Below are positions 15,950-26,216 of a DNA stretch of 64,000 nucleotides, one piece after another (position 1 is the first letter of the stretch; each line of letters starts with the position of its first letter). The position numbers and the translations under genes are program-made. Under the pieces are notes generated by a model. The model did no database searches. It had not been told where the DNA came from and saw nothing but the letters and a program-made list of their open reading frames with translations. This DNA comes from Sphaerimonospora sp050942215 (GTDB taxonomy: Bacteria > Actinomycetota > Actinomycetes > Streptosporangiales > Streptosporangiaceae): NCBI RefSeq assembly GCF_050942215.1, contig NZ_CP192056.1, positions 3,348,001 through 3,412,000 on the forward strand, written 5' to 3'.

Positions 15950-18382
15950 TCATGCCCGAAGACGCCGCATCGCGGGATCGTACAGAGGCTCCTGCGCCAC
16001 GATCGCGGCCACCCTGCGGTCGAAGTAGCCGATGTCGAGCGCCCGGCCCGGTGTGGCCAGCTCGGCGGGCAGCCAGGCGTAGGCGATGCCCTTGCCGATC
16101 GTGTAGCCGAACCCGGCGCTGGTGACGTACCCGACGCAGGTCGCGCCGTCGTACACCGGCTCCTTCCCCATGACCACGTCGGCCGGGTCGTCGATGGTCA
16201 GGCAGGTGAGCCTGCGGCGGACCGACGCGGCGCGCTCCGCCAGCGCGGCGCGGCCGACGAAGTCGCCCTTGTCCATCTTGACGGCGAAGCCGAGCCCGGC
16301 CTCGTACGGATCGTGCTCGAAGGTCATGTCGGTGCCAAAGGAGCGGTAGCCCTTCTCCAGCCGCAGGCTGGTGAACGCCCCCCGGCCGCCCGCGATGATC
16401 CCGTACTCCCGGCCGGCCGCCCAGAGCGTGTCCCACAGTCTGGCCCCCATGTCCGCCGTTGTGTAGAGCTCCCAGCCGAGCTCGCCGATGTACGACAGCC
16501 GCAGCGCGGTGACGGGGACCGTCCCGATGTGGGCGCGCTTGGCGCGGAAGTAGCGGAAGCCCTCGTTGGAGAAGTCCGCGTCGGCGAGCGGCTGGACGAG
16601 GTCGCGGGCGAGCGGCCCCCACACCCCGACGCAGCAGGTGCCTGCCGTGACGTCGCGGATCACGACCGTGTCGTCCGCGTGCCGGTGCAGCCAGTCGAGG
16701 TCGAGGTTGCCGTTGGCGCCGACCTGGAACAGGTCGCGGCCGAGCCTGGCCACGGTGATGTCGCTGCGGATGCCGCCGTCGGCGTCGAGCAGCAGGCAGT
16801 ACGTCACAGAGCCGACCGACTTGTCCACGTCACCGGTGGTCATGCGCTGGAGGAAGGCCACCGCGCCGGGGCCGGAGACCTCGATCCGCTTCAGCGCGGT
16901 CATGTCGTAGAGGGCCACGGACTCGCGGGAGGCCAGGGCCTCCGCGCCGACGATCGGCGACCAGTAGCGGGCCGCCCAGTCGTTCGGCACCGGGATGTCC
17001 CGCCCGTCCAGCAGTCGGGCGTTCGCGCCGTACCACTGCGGGCGCTCCCAGCCGGACGCCTCGAGGAAGAAGCCGTCCAGCTCCCGCTGGCGCGGGTGGA
17101 ACGGGCTCAGGCGCAGCGGCCGGGGGTCCTCCATCGGCTGGAGCGGGTGGATGATGTCGTAGACCTCGACGTAGTTCTGGCAGTCGCGGGCCAGCACGTA
17201 GCCGGGCGCGAGCTGGTGGGGCTCGAAGCGGCTCAGGTCGCACTCGTGCAGGTCGAAGGACGAGCAGTGGCCGTCGACCAGCCACTCGGCCATCGCCCGG
17301 CCGACGCCCGCCGAGTGGGTGACCCACACCGCCTCGGCGACCCAGAAGCCCTTGACGTCCGGGGCCTCCCCCATCAGCGGCATCTGGTCGGTGGTGAACG
17401 AGAACAGCCCGTTGATGCCCTCGGTGATCTCGGCAGCGGCGGTGGCGGGCAGCAGCCGGTGCGTCTCGGCCCAGGCGGGGGCGAAGTCGCCGGGGGTGAA
17501 GGCGAGCACCGACGGCATGACCTCGGCCTTGTCGACGGACACGATGTCGTCGGGGTCGACCGGCATGGGCCGGTGCCCGTAGTAGCCGACGCCGAGGCCG
17601 TCGAAGCGCTGCCGGTAGTAGAGGTCGGCGTCCTGGTGCCGCAGGATCGGCAGCGTCGCCTCGTCCGTACGGCCGGCCAGGGCCGGCACGGGGCCGGTCC
17701 AGGCGAGCTGGTGCGCGAGCGGGGTGAGCGGCAGGGACAGCCCGACCATGCGGGCGATCCGCGGACCCCAGATGCCGGCGCAGCACACCACGATGTCGGC
17801 GGCGAGCTCGCCGTGGCCGGTCACCACCCCGGTCACGCGGCCGTCCTCGGTCCGCACGTCCAGCACCTCGTGCCGCTCCAGGACCCGCACCCCGCGGGAG
17901 CGGGCCGCCCGGAGCTGGGCCTCGACCGCGTGTACGGCCCTGGCCAGGCCGTCGGTGGGGATGAGCAGGCCGCCGAGCACGACGCCGGGGTCGACGAGGG
18001 GGTGGCGCTCGGCGCACTCCTGCGGGGTCAGCAGCCGGGTCTCGATCCCCCAGGCCGTGGCCCAGCCGTGGCGGCGGTGCAGCTCGGCGAGCCGCTCGGG
18101 GGTGGTCGCCACCTCCAGCCCGCCGACCTGGCGGAAGCAGGGCTCGCCGTCCAGGTCGAGCGCGCCGAGCTTCTCGACGGTGTAGCGGGCGAACTCGGCC
18201 ATGGTCTTCGACGCGTTGATCTGGAAGACCAGCCCGGGGGCGTGGGAGGAGGATCCCCCGGTCGCGGGCACTGGACCCTGGTCGACGACGGTGATGTCGG
18301 ACCAGCCGCGGGCGGACAGCTCGTCGGCGAGCGCCGCCCCGACGACACCGGCTCCGATGATGACGACGCGGGGGCCCGTCAT
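15950..18382 (-). CDS. Dimethylglycine oxidase/dehydrogenase (FAD + GcvT domains)
   Basis: The product has 810 residues. ATG at 18382 follows GGAGGTGG; an upstream GTG overlaps that site. The N-terminal FAD oxidoreductase shows VVIIGAGVVGAALADELSARG and SSSHAPG, whose His is the usual covalent FAD attachment site. The C-terminal folate-binding GcvT half shows DMTALKRIEVSGPGAVAFLQR and later EKGYRSFGTDMT. It should demethylate dimethylglycine to sarcosine and pass the carbon to tetrahydrofolate, feeding the sarcosine oxidase that follows. Sarcosine dehydrogenase is the alternative; the neighbouring soxBDAG makes dimethylglycine the better substrate. It starts the operon behind a GTTGC-N7-GCAAC operator. 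Confidence 0.9.
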   Translation of the reverse strand: MTGPRVVIIGAGVVGAALADELSARGWSDITVVDQGPVPATGGSSSHAPGLVFQINASKTMAEFARYTVEKLGALDLDGEPCFRQVGGLEVATTPERLAELHRRHGWATAWGIETRLLTPQECAERHPLVDPGVVLGGLLIPTDGLARAVHAVEAQLRAARSRGVRVLERHEVLDVRTEDGRVTGVVTGHGELAADIVVCCAGIWGPRIARMVGLSLPLTPLAHQLAWTGPVPALAGRTDEATLPILRHQDADLYYRQRFDGLGVGYYGHRPMPVDPDDIVSVDKAEVMPSVLAFTPGDFAPAWAETHRLLPATAAAEITEGINGLFSFTTDQMPLMGEAPDVKGFWVAEAVWVTHSAGVGRAMAEWLVDGHCSSFDLHECDLSRFEPHQLAPGYVLARDCQNYVEVYDIIHPLQPMEDPRPLRLSPFHPRQRELDGFFLEASGWERPQWYGANARLLDGRDIPVPNDWAARYWSPIVGAEALASRESVALYDMTALKRIEVSGPGAVAFLQRMTTGDVDKSVGSVTYCLLLDADGGIRSDITVARLGRDLFQVGANGNLDLDWLHRHADDTVVIRDVTAGTCCVGVWGPLARDLVQPLADADFSNEGFRYFRAKRAHIGTVPVTALRLSYIGELGWELYTTADMGARLWDTLWAAGREYGIIAGGRGAFTSLRLEKGYRSFGTDMTFEHDPYEAGLGFAVKMDKGDFVGRAALAERAASVRRRLTCLTIDDPADVVMGKEPVYDGATCVGYVTSAGFGYTIGKGIAYAWLPAELATPGRALDIGYFDRRVAAIVAQEPLYDPAMRRLRA

Positions 18383-18401
18383 TCCCACCTCCAGACGAGA
18401 G

Positions 18402-18418
18402 GTTGCACATAATGCAAC
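18402..18418. promoter_or_regulatory. Betaine-regulon operator, site 1
   Basis: A 17-bp inverted repeat, GTTGCACATAATGCAAC, lies 20 bp upstream of the dimethylglycine gene start. The same GTTGC-N7-GCAAC pattern recurs at 27936 and, with one mismatch, at 25346. This is a good candidate for an IclR-family site, as two IclR genes lie in the island. Confidence 0.65.
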
Positions 18419-18599
18419 ATCATGCGCTCAACGCAACAAGCGTGACGCGCAGCCCGCCGAGTGTCAAGGATGAGATTCCGCCCTCCACGGGCGAGCAGGA
18501 AGCCAAGGAAGTGGCGGCCCACGCGCAAGACGACGATCAACTGAGCTGCTCAAGAGGTGGGTCTGATACGAGAGTGCAACGCCTCGAGCCAGCCAGCGG

Positions 18600-19240
18600 T
18601 CAGTGTCTATTCACGTCACCGATCGCTTGGCTATGTCGGTCCGGCGGGCCAGACGTGACGCGCCAGTGGCGAGAGCCGTCGGGCTGGGTGGCGGCCAGCG
18701 CTGCGAGGAAGGCCAGGGCGAGCATCGCCAGGGTGATGTGGCGGTGCCAGCCATCCCAGCTGCGGACCTGGTAGTGACCTCCAGTCCAACCTGGCCTTTT
18801 GCGGCTTGGAAGGACTCCTCCACCGTCCAGCTGATGCCGGCGATGCACACCAGGGCGGCCAGCGGCATCGGGGTGGGTGCGTAGCAGCGGTAGAAGGCCA
18901 GTTCCCCGGTGGCCAGATTGCGGCGGATCATCAGCCACCGGTGACCGGGGCCGTGGGTGTCGATGCGTGTCCAGGCCCAGGCGTACCAGCGGTGCCCCTT
19001 GGCGCCGTGCCCGGCACTGTAAGGTGCCAATGGTCGTCGGGGACGTGCGCGGCGACCTGGGCGGCCTGCCAGTCGACGCCCTCGCACCGCACCTGGGCCG
19101 TGCCCGCGATCACCAGCACATACCCGGCCTGCCGCGCTTCCAGCAGAGCGCGCAGGCGCGGGTCCTGCCCGTAGACCTCATCACCGGTCACCCAGGGCGC
19201 GAACATCCAGCACCTGCGTCCGCGTGCAAGGGCAGGCACC
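18600..19240 (-). pseudogene. IS701-family transposase remnant
   Basis: Pieces of a DDE transposase C-terminal half are readable in three frames. The first is WVTGDEVYGQDPRLRALLEA (about 19140-19200). The next holds HRWYAWAWTRID and SWTVEESFQAAKGQVGL, with the catalytic Glu. The last is HYQVRSWDGWHRHITLAMLA, ending near 18600. At least two frameshifts separate them and the N-terminal half is missing. It is a dead insertion sequence; no intact inverted repeats were recognised. Confidence 0.75.
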
Positions 19241-19309
19241 GCACCCCAAGTCCAGGTAGCTACACATCAAGAACGATCTACAACTGAAGGGTCGGTTCGT
19301 TTTTGGACG

Positions 19310-19592
19310 AACACGCCGGGAATCGATTCCTTCGACCAGTTGCTCGTCTGTGAGCCCCTGCGGGTAGTTGGCCTCCAGCAGCGGCAGCTCCACCGAGACG
19401 TTGTTGGCCTTTGCCTGTTCCAAGACTGTTTCGGGAGTATCTGCGGGTCCGGCCGGGATCGCGTCCTCGTCGGGGTGGGTGTCGATGGGTTCCCATGTGC
19501 CGCTGGCCGGGTTCTTGAGTTGTACGGGCCGGGTGTGCAGCTCGGCGCGCAGGTGCTTGCCGTCGGGGTTCGCCCAGACATAGGAAGGCGAT
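19310..19592 (-). pseudogene. Fragment of an Rhs/YD-repeat-type secreted protein gene
   Basis: An open stretch reads YVWANPDGKHLRAELHTRPV, then LKNPASGTWEPIDTHPDEDA, and later ETVLEQAKANNVSVELPLLE. The phrase WANPDG...RPVQLKNP..G.WEPIDT is typical of the region before YD repeats in actinobacterial Rhs or LamG-type secreted proteins. It has no start and no repeat region, and it ends at the terminator hairpin of the betaine transporter operon. With the adjoining IS701 remnant it marks a decayed insertion. The family call is tentative. Confidence 0.45.
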
Positions 19593-19627
19593 GCCCGGGG
19601 CCGGCCGGAGAACGACCGGCCCCGGGC
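19593..19627 (-). terminator. Terminator of the betaine transporter operon
   Basis: A perfect 12-bp stem, GCCCGGGGCCGG (19593-19604) with its complement at 19616-19627 and an 11-nt loop, lies about 33 bp after the binding-protein stop. Confidence 0.8.
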
Positions 19628-19659
19628 GTGTCGAGCCGCGGAGGGAGGACGGCCCGAGC

Positions 19660-20652
19660 TCAGCCGGCCGCGGCGGGCAGCCAGGCCTTGACCTTGTCCG
19701 GGTTGTCGCCGGCCCACTTCTCGGCCGCCTGATCGGCCGTCATGCCGTCCTCGGAGATGTACTTGGACACGGTGTTCTGGTCGTCGTTGGTCCAGTTAAA
19801 GTTCTTGACGAGCTCGTAGGCGGGGCTGCCCGAGTCGGCGAACTTCTTGCTGACGATCTTGTCGAGGTCGTACACGGGGTAGTCGCAGGCCACCTTCGCG
19901 GCGTCGGCGTCACAGCCCTCGGTCCACTCGGGCAGGTCGACCTTCACCAGCTTCACCTCGGACATGAACCACTGCGGGTCGTAGAAGTACCCGATGAGCG
20001 GGGTCTTCTGCTTCTCCGCCTGGCGGAACGCCGTGATCAGGGCCGCCTCGCTGCCGGCGTAGACCACCTTGAAGTCCAGCTTCAGGTTCTTCACCAGCGC
20101 CTCGTCGTTGGTCACGAACGACGGGTCGCCGTCCAGCAGCTGGCCCTTGCCGCCCGACTCGGAGGTCTTGAACAGGTCGGCGTACTTGTTGAGGTTCTTC
20201 CAGTCGGTGATGTCGGGGTACTTCTCGGCCATCCACGGCGGCACGAACCAGCCGATGACGCCCTTGTTGCCGGTCGGACCGACCGCAGCGGCGACGTTCT
20301 GCTCGTCGATGTACTTCTTCTTGAGGTCCTCGTGGCCCCAGTTCTCGACGATCGCGTCCACCTCCCCGGTGGCGAACCCCTGCCAGGCCACCTCCTCCTT
20401 GAGGTCCTTCTTGACGACCTTGCAGCCGAGCTCCTTCTCTGCGACATGGGCGATCACCGCGGCGTTCGCCTCGTAGCCGACCCACGGGTTGACCGCCAGG
20501 TTGAACGTGCCGCACTCCGGCCCGCCGCCGTCGCCCGAGGCCTGGGCGCCGGTGGCCTCGCCGACCTTCGCTCCCCCGCATGCGGAGAGCAGGAGCGCGG
20601 CGCCGGCCACGACGGCGCACGCGCGCAGGCCGGCGATCCAGGAAACTGCCAT
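19660..20652 (-). CDS. Glycine betaine ABC transporter, lipoprotein binding protein
   Basis: The product has 330 residues from an ATG preceded by GGAGGACCTC. A lipobox LLSACGG anchors it to the membrane. It has the OpuAC/ProX pattern, with Trp residues placed as in the aromatic cage for quaternary ammonium ligands: NPWVGYEANAAV, VENWGHEDLKKKY and IGWFVPPWMAEKYPDI. It delivers betaine or a related compound to the fused permease. It is last in the operon after aldehyde dehydrogenase, ATPase and permease, and a terminator follows. Confidence 0.92.
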   Translation of the reverse strand: MAVSWIAGLRACAVVAGAALLLSACGGAKVGEATGAQASGDGGGPECGTFNLAVNPWVGYEANAAVIAHVAEKELGCKVVKKDLKEEVAWQGFATGEVDAIVENWGHEDLKKKYIDEQNVAAAVGPTGNKGVIGWFVPPWMAEKYPDITDWKNLNKYADLFKTSESGGKGQLLDGDPSFVTNDEALVKNLKLDFKVVYAGSEAALITAFRQAEKQKTPLIGYFYDPQWFMSEVKLVKVDLPEWTEGCDADAAKVACDYPVYDLDKIVSKKFADSGSPAYELVKNFNWTNDDQNTVSKYISEDGMTADQAAEKWAGDNPDKVKAWLPAAAG

Positions 20653-20679
20653 GAGGTCCTCCAGACCCGTTGATTTCAT

Positions 20680-22682
20680 TCAGTGAGGTGCCGGACGCGC
20701 GGACGCGCGCTGCGCGGCGGCCCGCATGATCCGGTCGAGCATGATGCCGAGCACGACGATCGCCAGCCCGGCGGCCAGCCCCTTGCCCCGCAGGGCGTGC
20801 TGCGAGAACCCGGCCACCACGTCGTATCCGAGCGCGCCGGCCCCGACAAGGCCGCCGATGACGACCATCGACAGCACATAGATCAGGCCCTGGCTGGCCG
20901 CGAGCGTGATGCCGGCGCGGGCCATGGGTAGCTGGACCTTGGCGATGAGCTGCCAGGTGCTGGACCCGCCCGCCGTCGCCGCCTCGACCGCGGTCGGCGA
21001 CACGCCGCGTACGGCCTCGGCCACCAGCTTGATCGACACCGGCGCGGCGAACGCCACGGCGGCGATGATGGCCGTGAACCGGGTCGCGCCGAACAGCCCC
21101 AGGATCGGGACGAGGTAGACGAAGGCGGGCATCGTCTGACCCGCGTCGAGGACCGGGCGCAGCACCTGGTCGACCCGGGCACTGCGCCCCATCCACACCC
21201 CGGCGACCACGCCGAGGACCATCACGATCAGGGTGGCCACCAGCGTGGTGGCCAGCGTCACCATGCTGTCGTGCCACAGGCCGAGCAGCACCAGCAGCAC
21301 GAGCGACACCCCGGCGACGATCGCGGCCCGCGCTCCGGCCAGCAGCAGCGCGAGCGCGACCACGACCAGGGCGACCAGCCACCAGGGCGAGCCGGCCAGC
21401 AGCGACTGGAACGGGTTGAGCAGCCCGTAGGTGATGAGGTTCTTCACCGCGTCCGTATACGTGACGAACGTGTCCTGCGCCCACTGGCTCGCCGCCCCCG
21501 CGCCCTGTTTCACGTACGAGCCCAGGCGGGCCTCTCCGGGGAACTCGGCGGCCCAGACGTAGACGTGCGAGAGGTAGACCAGCACGGCGGTGGCGGCGAG
21601 GATCAGGCCCGCCTCGATCCGCCGCGCCCGCCGGCCCCGTGCCCTGCCCGACCGGCGCTCGGCCTCGACCCGCCGACCGGCGGCCGAGGTGACGCGGTCG
21701 AGCACGATCGCCATGATCACGATGGCCAGCCCGGCGTTGAACGCGGTGCCCACGTCGAGGGTCTGCAGCGCCTTCAGCACGGTCTTGCCCAGGCCGGGGG
21801 CGTCGATCAGGGCGGCGATCGTGACCATGGACAGGGCGGCCATGATGGTCTGGTTCGCCCCCACGATGATCGTCCGCTTGGCCAGCGGGAGCCGTACCTT
21901 GCGCAGCGCCTGCACACGGGTCGAGCCGAGCGAGGTGCTCGCCTCCAGCGTGCTGACCGGGATCTCCCGGATTCCGTGCGCGGTGATGCGGATCACCGGC
22001 GGGGTCGCGTAGATCATCGTGGCGATGGTGGCGCTGGCCGGTCCGATCAGGAAGAACAGCGTGAGCGGGGCCAGGTAGACGAAGGTCGGCATCGTCTGCA
22101 TGAAGTCGAGCACCGGCGTGACGAACCGGTTGACCCGGTCGCTGAGCCCCGCCCAGACGCCGAGGGGGATGCCGGCGGCGAGGGCCAGCACGACGGCGGT
22201 CAGCGTGAGGGCGAGCGTGTCCATGCTCTCCTCCCACAGACCGAGCAGGCCGAACGACGCGAACCCGGCGGCGGTCAGCACGGCCGTACGGCGGTTGCCG
22301 TACAGCAGCGCGACGGCTGTGGCGATGCCGGTCACGCCGAGCCAGCCGATGGCCGGGACCGGCCGCCCGAACGACGGCCGGCTGATCAGCGCCTGTACGA
22401 ACGTGACCGACTCGTCGATGAACAGCCGGATGTAGTTGATGAAGTACAGGAACAGCGGGTTGCTGTTACGCCCGGCGTCGATCGCGTCCATGCCCTCGCT
22501 GAGCCGGGTGTGCAGCGGCGTGAGCTCGGCGCCGCCGAGCGCGAGCGTGTCGCGGCCCCTGAGCAGGGCCCACAACGCCACCCAGGCCACGAGAACGACG
22601 ACGGTCAGGTAGCGCGCGCGCAGCCACCCGGCGCGACCGGCCGCACCGGTGGCGGCGGTCGCGGTGGTGGGCACCGCCGCCA

Positions 22683-22683
<1 letters not shown>
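20680..22683 (-). CDS. Glycine betaine ABC transporter, fused double permease
   Basis: The product has 667 residues, about twice a normal OpuAB/ProW permease. Two homologous permease cores are joined: the first at about residues 140-320 (TPVLDFMQTMPTFVYLAPL, with EASTSLGSTRVQALRKVRLP as the ATPase contact loop) and the second at about 470-640 (RPVLDAGQTMPAFVYLVPIL, with EAATAGGSSTWQLIAKVQLP). A single chain thus forms both halves of the channel. The ATG overlaps the ATPase stop as TGATG. Longer upstream extensions in this frame are shadows of the ATPase gene. Confidence 0.92.
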
Positions 22684-23801
<1,118 letters not shown>

Positions 23802-23814
23802 GGCCACCCTTCGG

Positions 23815-25293
23815 CTAGTGAGGGAAATCCGGGAACCACCGCTGGGGCCGGGGGCGGATGTTCTGCCAGACGTGCTTGATCTCTCGGTACTCGTCGAGTC
23901 CCGTGGGGCCGAGCTCGCGGCCGACGCCCGACTGCTTGAATCCGCCCCACTCCGCCTGCGGGACGTAGGGGTGGTAGTCGTTGATCCAGACCGTGCCGTG
24001 CCTGAGCCGGGCGGCGACCCGCCTGGCCCTGCCGGCGTCGCCGGTCCACACCGCGCCGGCCAGGCCGTAGTCGGTGTCGTTGCCCAGCTCGACCGCCTCG
24101 TCCTCGCCGGTGAAGCGCTCGACGGTGAGCACCGGCCCGAAGGACTCCTCCCGGACCACCCGCATGTCGCGGCGGCACCCGTCCAGCACGGTCGGCCGGT
24201 AGTAGTGGCCGCCGGCCAGTCCGGGGTCGTCCGGCCGTGCGCCGCCGCAGCGCAGCACCGCGCCCTCGGCGAGGCCGGCGGCGACGTACTCCTCGACCTT
24301 GGCCAGGTGGCCGGCGGAGATCAGCGGCCCGGTCTGCGCCTCGGGGTCGAACGGCCCGCCCAGCCGGATCCGCTCGGCCCGCCTGACCACCTCGTCGACG
24401 AAGGCGTCGTGCAGGGAGTCCTCGACGAGCAGCCGCGCCCCGGCCGAGCAGACCTGGCCGGAGTGCAGGAAGACCGCGGTGAGCGCGAAGTCGACCGCGG
24501 TCTCGAAGTCGGCGTCGGCGAAGACGATGTTGGGGTTCTTGCCGCCGAGTTCGAGCGCGACCCGCTTGACGGTCGCCGCCGCGGCGGCCATGACGCGGCG
24601 GCCGGTCGCCAGGCCCCCGGTGAACGACACCATGTCCACGGCGGGATGCTCGGCGAGCGGCGCCCCCGCCCGCGGCCCGGCGCCGAGCACCAGGTTGGCG
24701 ACCCCGGCGGGCAGCCCCGCCTCCTCCAGCGTCCGCATCAGCATGATCGCGGTGCTCGGGGTGAGCTCGCTCGGCTTGAGCACGAACGTGTTGCCGGCCG
24801 CGAGCGCGGGGGCGACCTTCCACGAGGTCTGCAGCAGCGGGTAGTTCCAGGGCGTGATGAGGCCGCACACGCCGAGCGGTTCGTACACGATCTGGCTCAC
24901 GGCGTCGTCGCGGCCGGTGTCGACGACCCGGCCCGCGTCGGTGCCGGCGACCCCGCCGAAGTAGCGGAAGCAGGCGATCACGTCGTCGAGGTCGTACTCG
25001 CTCTCGACGAGCCGCTTGCCCGTGTCCAGCGACTCGGCCCTGGCGTACTCCTGCCTGTCCCTGGCCAGCAGGTCGGCGACCCGGAGCAGCAGCAGCCCGC
25101 GCTCACGGGCCGGGGTCAGCGGCCAGGTGCCCTCGTCGAAGGCCCGGCGGGCCGCCGCGATCGCGGCCTCCGTGTCCGCCCGGGTGCCCTCCGATACGGT
25201 CGCGACGAGGGACCCGTCGGCGGGGCAGTGGATCGTACGGCGTCCGCCCTCGACAGGATCTGTCCAGACGCCGCCGATGAAGAGGTCTGCCAC
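23815..25293 (-). CDS. betB: Betaine aldehyde dehydrogenase
   Basis: The product has 492 residues and the full aldehyde dehydrogenase superfamily pattern: ITPWNYPLLQTSWKVAPALA, KPSELTP, SFTGGLATGRRV, the catalytic Glu in VALELGGKNPNIVF and the catalytic Cys in HSGQVCSAGARLL. EESFGPVLTVERF and WGGFKQSGVGRELG follow. With choline dehydrogenase nearby and the betaine transporter behind it, oxidation of betaine aldehyde to glycine betaine is the likely job. The GTG start has GGAAGG upstream. An operator (25346-25362) lies 53 bp before it. Confidence 0.88.
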   Translation of the reverse strand: MADLFIGGVWTDPVEGGRRTIHCPADGSLVATVSEGTRADTEAAIAAARRAFDEGTWPLTPARERGLLLLRVADLLARDRQEYARAESLDTGKRLVESEYDLDDVIACFRYFGGVAGTDAGRVVDTGRDDAVSQIVYEPLGVCGLITPWNYPLLQTSWKVAPALAAGNTFVLKPSELTPSTAIMLMRTLEEAGLPAGVANLVLGAGPRAGAPLAEHPAVDMVSFTGGLATGRRVMAAAAATVKRVALELGGKNPNIVFADADFETAVDFALTAVFLHSGQVCSAGARLLVEDSLHDAFVDEVVRRAERIRLGGPFDPEAQTGPLISAGHLAKVEEYVAAGLAEGAVLRCGGARPDDPGLAGGHYYRPTVLDGCRRDMRVVREESFGPVLTVERFTGEDEAVELGNDTDYGLAGAVWTGDAGRARRVAARLRHGTVWINDYHPYVPQAEWGGFKQSGVGRELGPTGLDEYREIKHVWQNIRPRPQRWFPDFPH

Positions 25294-25345
25294 GGGCAGC
25301 GTGCCTTCCGGTCGGGGTCACAGGCGCGCTCCGCGTCGTCACTCA

Positions 25346-25362
25346 GTTGCGCATTGCGCACC
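25346..25362. promoter_or_regulatory. Betaine-regulon operator, site 2
   Basis: GTTGCGCATTGCGCACC matches GTTGC-N7-GCAAC with one change in the right arm, and has its own inner symmetry TGCGC-ATT-GCGCA. It lies upstream of betB and so would control the oxidation and uptake operon. Confidence 0.55.
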
Positions 25363-25406
25363 TGTTTGCTTATGGAGAAACAGAATTGACCCCTTGTCGC
25401 CTTTAG

Positions 25407-26207
25407 TCAAGTCGATGTCCGGTTTTTTACGGACACTGTCGAGTAACAACCCATGCGTTGCGAGATCTCCCGAGCTGCGGCGATGACCTGCTCGGCCACC
25501 TCGGCGATGGTGGTTACGGGCATCCGAAACGTCGGTCCCGAGGCGCTCAGCGAGGCGATGACCGTGCCGTCCGCTCCCCTGACGGGCGCCGCGACCGCGG
25601 TAAGGCCCTCCTCCAGCTCGTCGACGGCGGTGGCGTAGCCGCGCTCGCGCACCTCCGCCAGCGCGGCCCCGAGCCGTACGGGATCGGTGATCGTCTCGGC
25701 GGTGAACCGGCTCAGCGGGCCGGCCATGACCTCCTCGGCCAGGTCTCCCGGCGCGTACGCGAGCAGCACCTTGCCGTTGGACGTGGCGTGCAGGGGGATC
25801 CGCTGACCCACCCAGTTGTGCAGCTGGAGCGCCGACGGCCCGGCCGTCTGGTCGACGTACAGCGCCTCGCGCCCGACGAGGACGGCCACGTTGACGGTCT
25901 CGCCGACGTCGGCGGCCAGGCGCGGCGTGACGAAGCGGCTCTCCCGCACCAGGTCGAGGCGGGCGCTGGCCGACCCGGCCAGCCGTACCACCCCCACGCC
26001 GAGGCGGTACCTGCCCCGTTCGCTGTCCTGCTCGACGAGATCGTGGCTCTCCAGCGTCGACACCAGGCGGAAGGCCGTGGAACGATGAACGCCCAGCTCG
26101 ACGGCGAGCTCGCTGATCCCCAGCTCGCCGTCGCGGGCGAGCAGCTTGAGAATGGTGAGCGCGCGGTCCACCGACTGGACCGCACTCTCTCCCGTCGCGT
26201 TACCCAT
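25407..26207 (-). CDS. IclR-family regulator of betaine/choline genes (copy 1)
   Basis: The product has 266 residues. An N-terminal winged helix (SVDRALTILKLLARDG, ISELAVELGVHRSTAFRLVSTLESHDLV) is followed by the IclR effector domain (VGETVNVAVLVGREALYVDQ, HNWVGQRIPLHATSNGKVLLA). It begins nine bases after the choline dehydrogenase stop, so the two are co-transcribed. It is close to the IclR protein at 28019 (shared GETVNIAVL, HNWVGQ, LHATSxGKVLLA), which suggests a duplication. It probably binds GTTGC-N7-GCAAC sites; the effector may be choline, betaine or a breakdown product. Confidence 0.9.
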   Translation of the reverse strand: MGNATGESAVQSVDRALTILKLLARDGELGISELAVELGVHRSTAFRLVSTLESHDLVEQDSERGRYRLGVGVVRLAGSASARLDLVRESRFVTPRLAADVGETVNVAVLVGREALYVDQTAGPSALQLHNWVGQRIPLHATSNGKVLLAYAPGDLAEEVMAGPLSRFTAETITDPVRLGAALAEVRERGYATAVDELEEGLTAVAAPVRGADGTVIASLSASGPTFRMPVTTIAEVAEQVIAAAREISQRMGCYSTVSVKNRTST

Positions 26208-26216
26208 CCCTCACGG

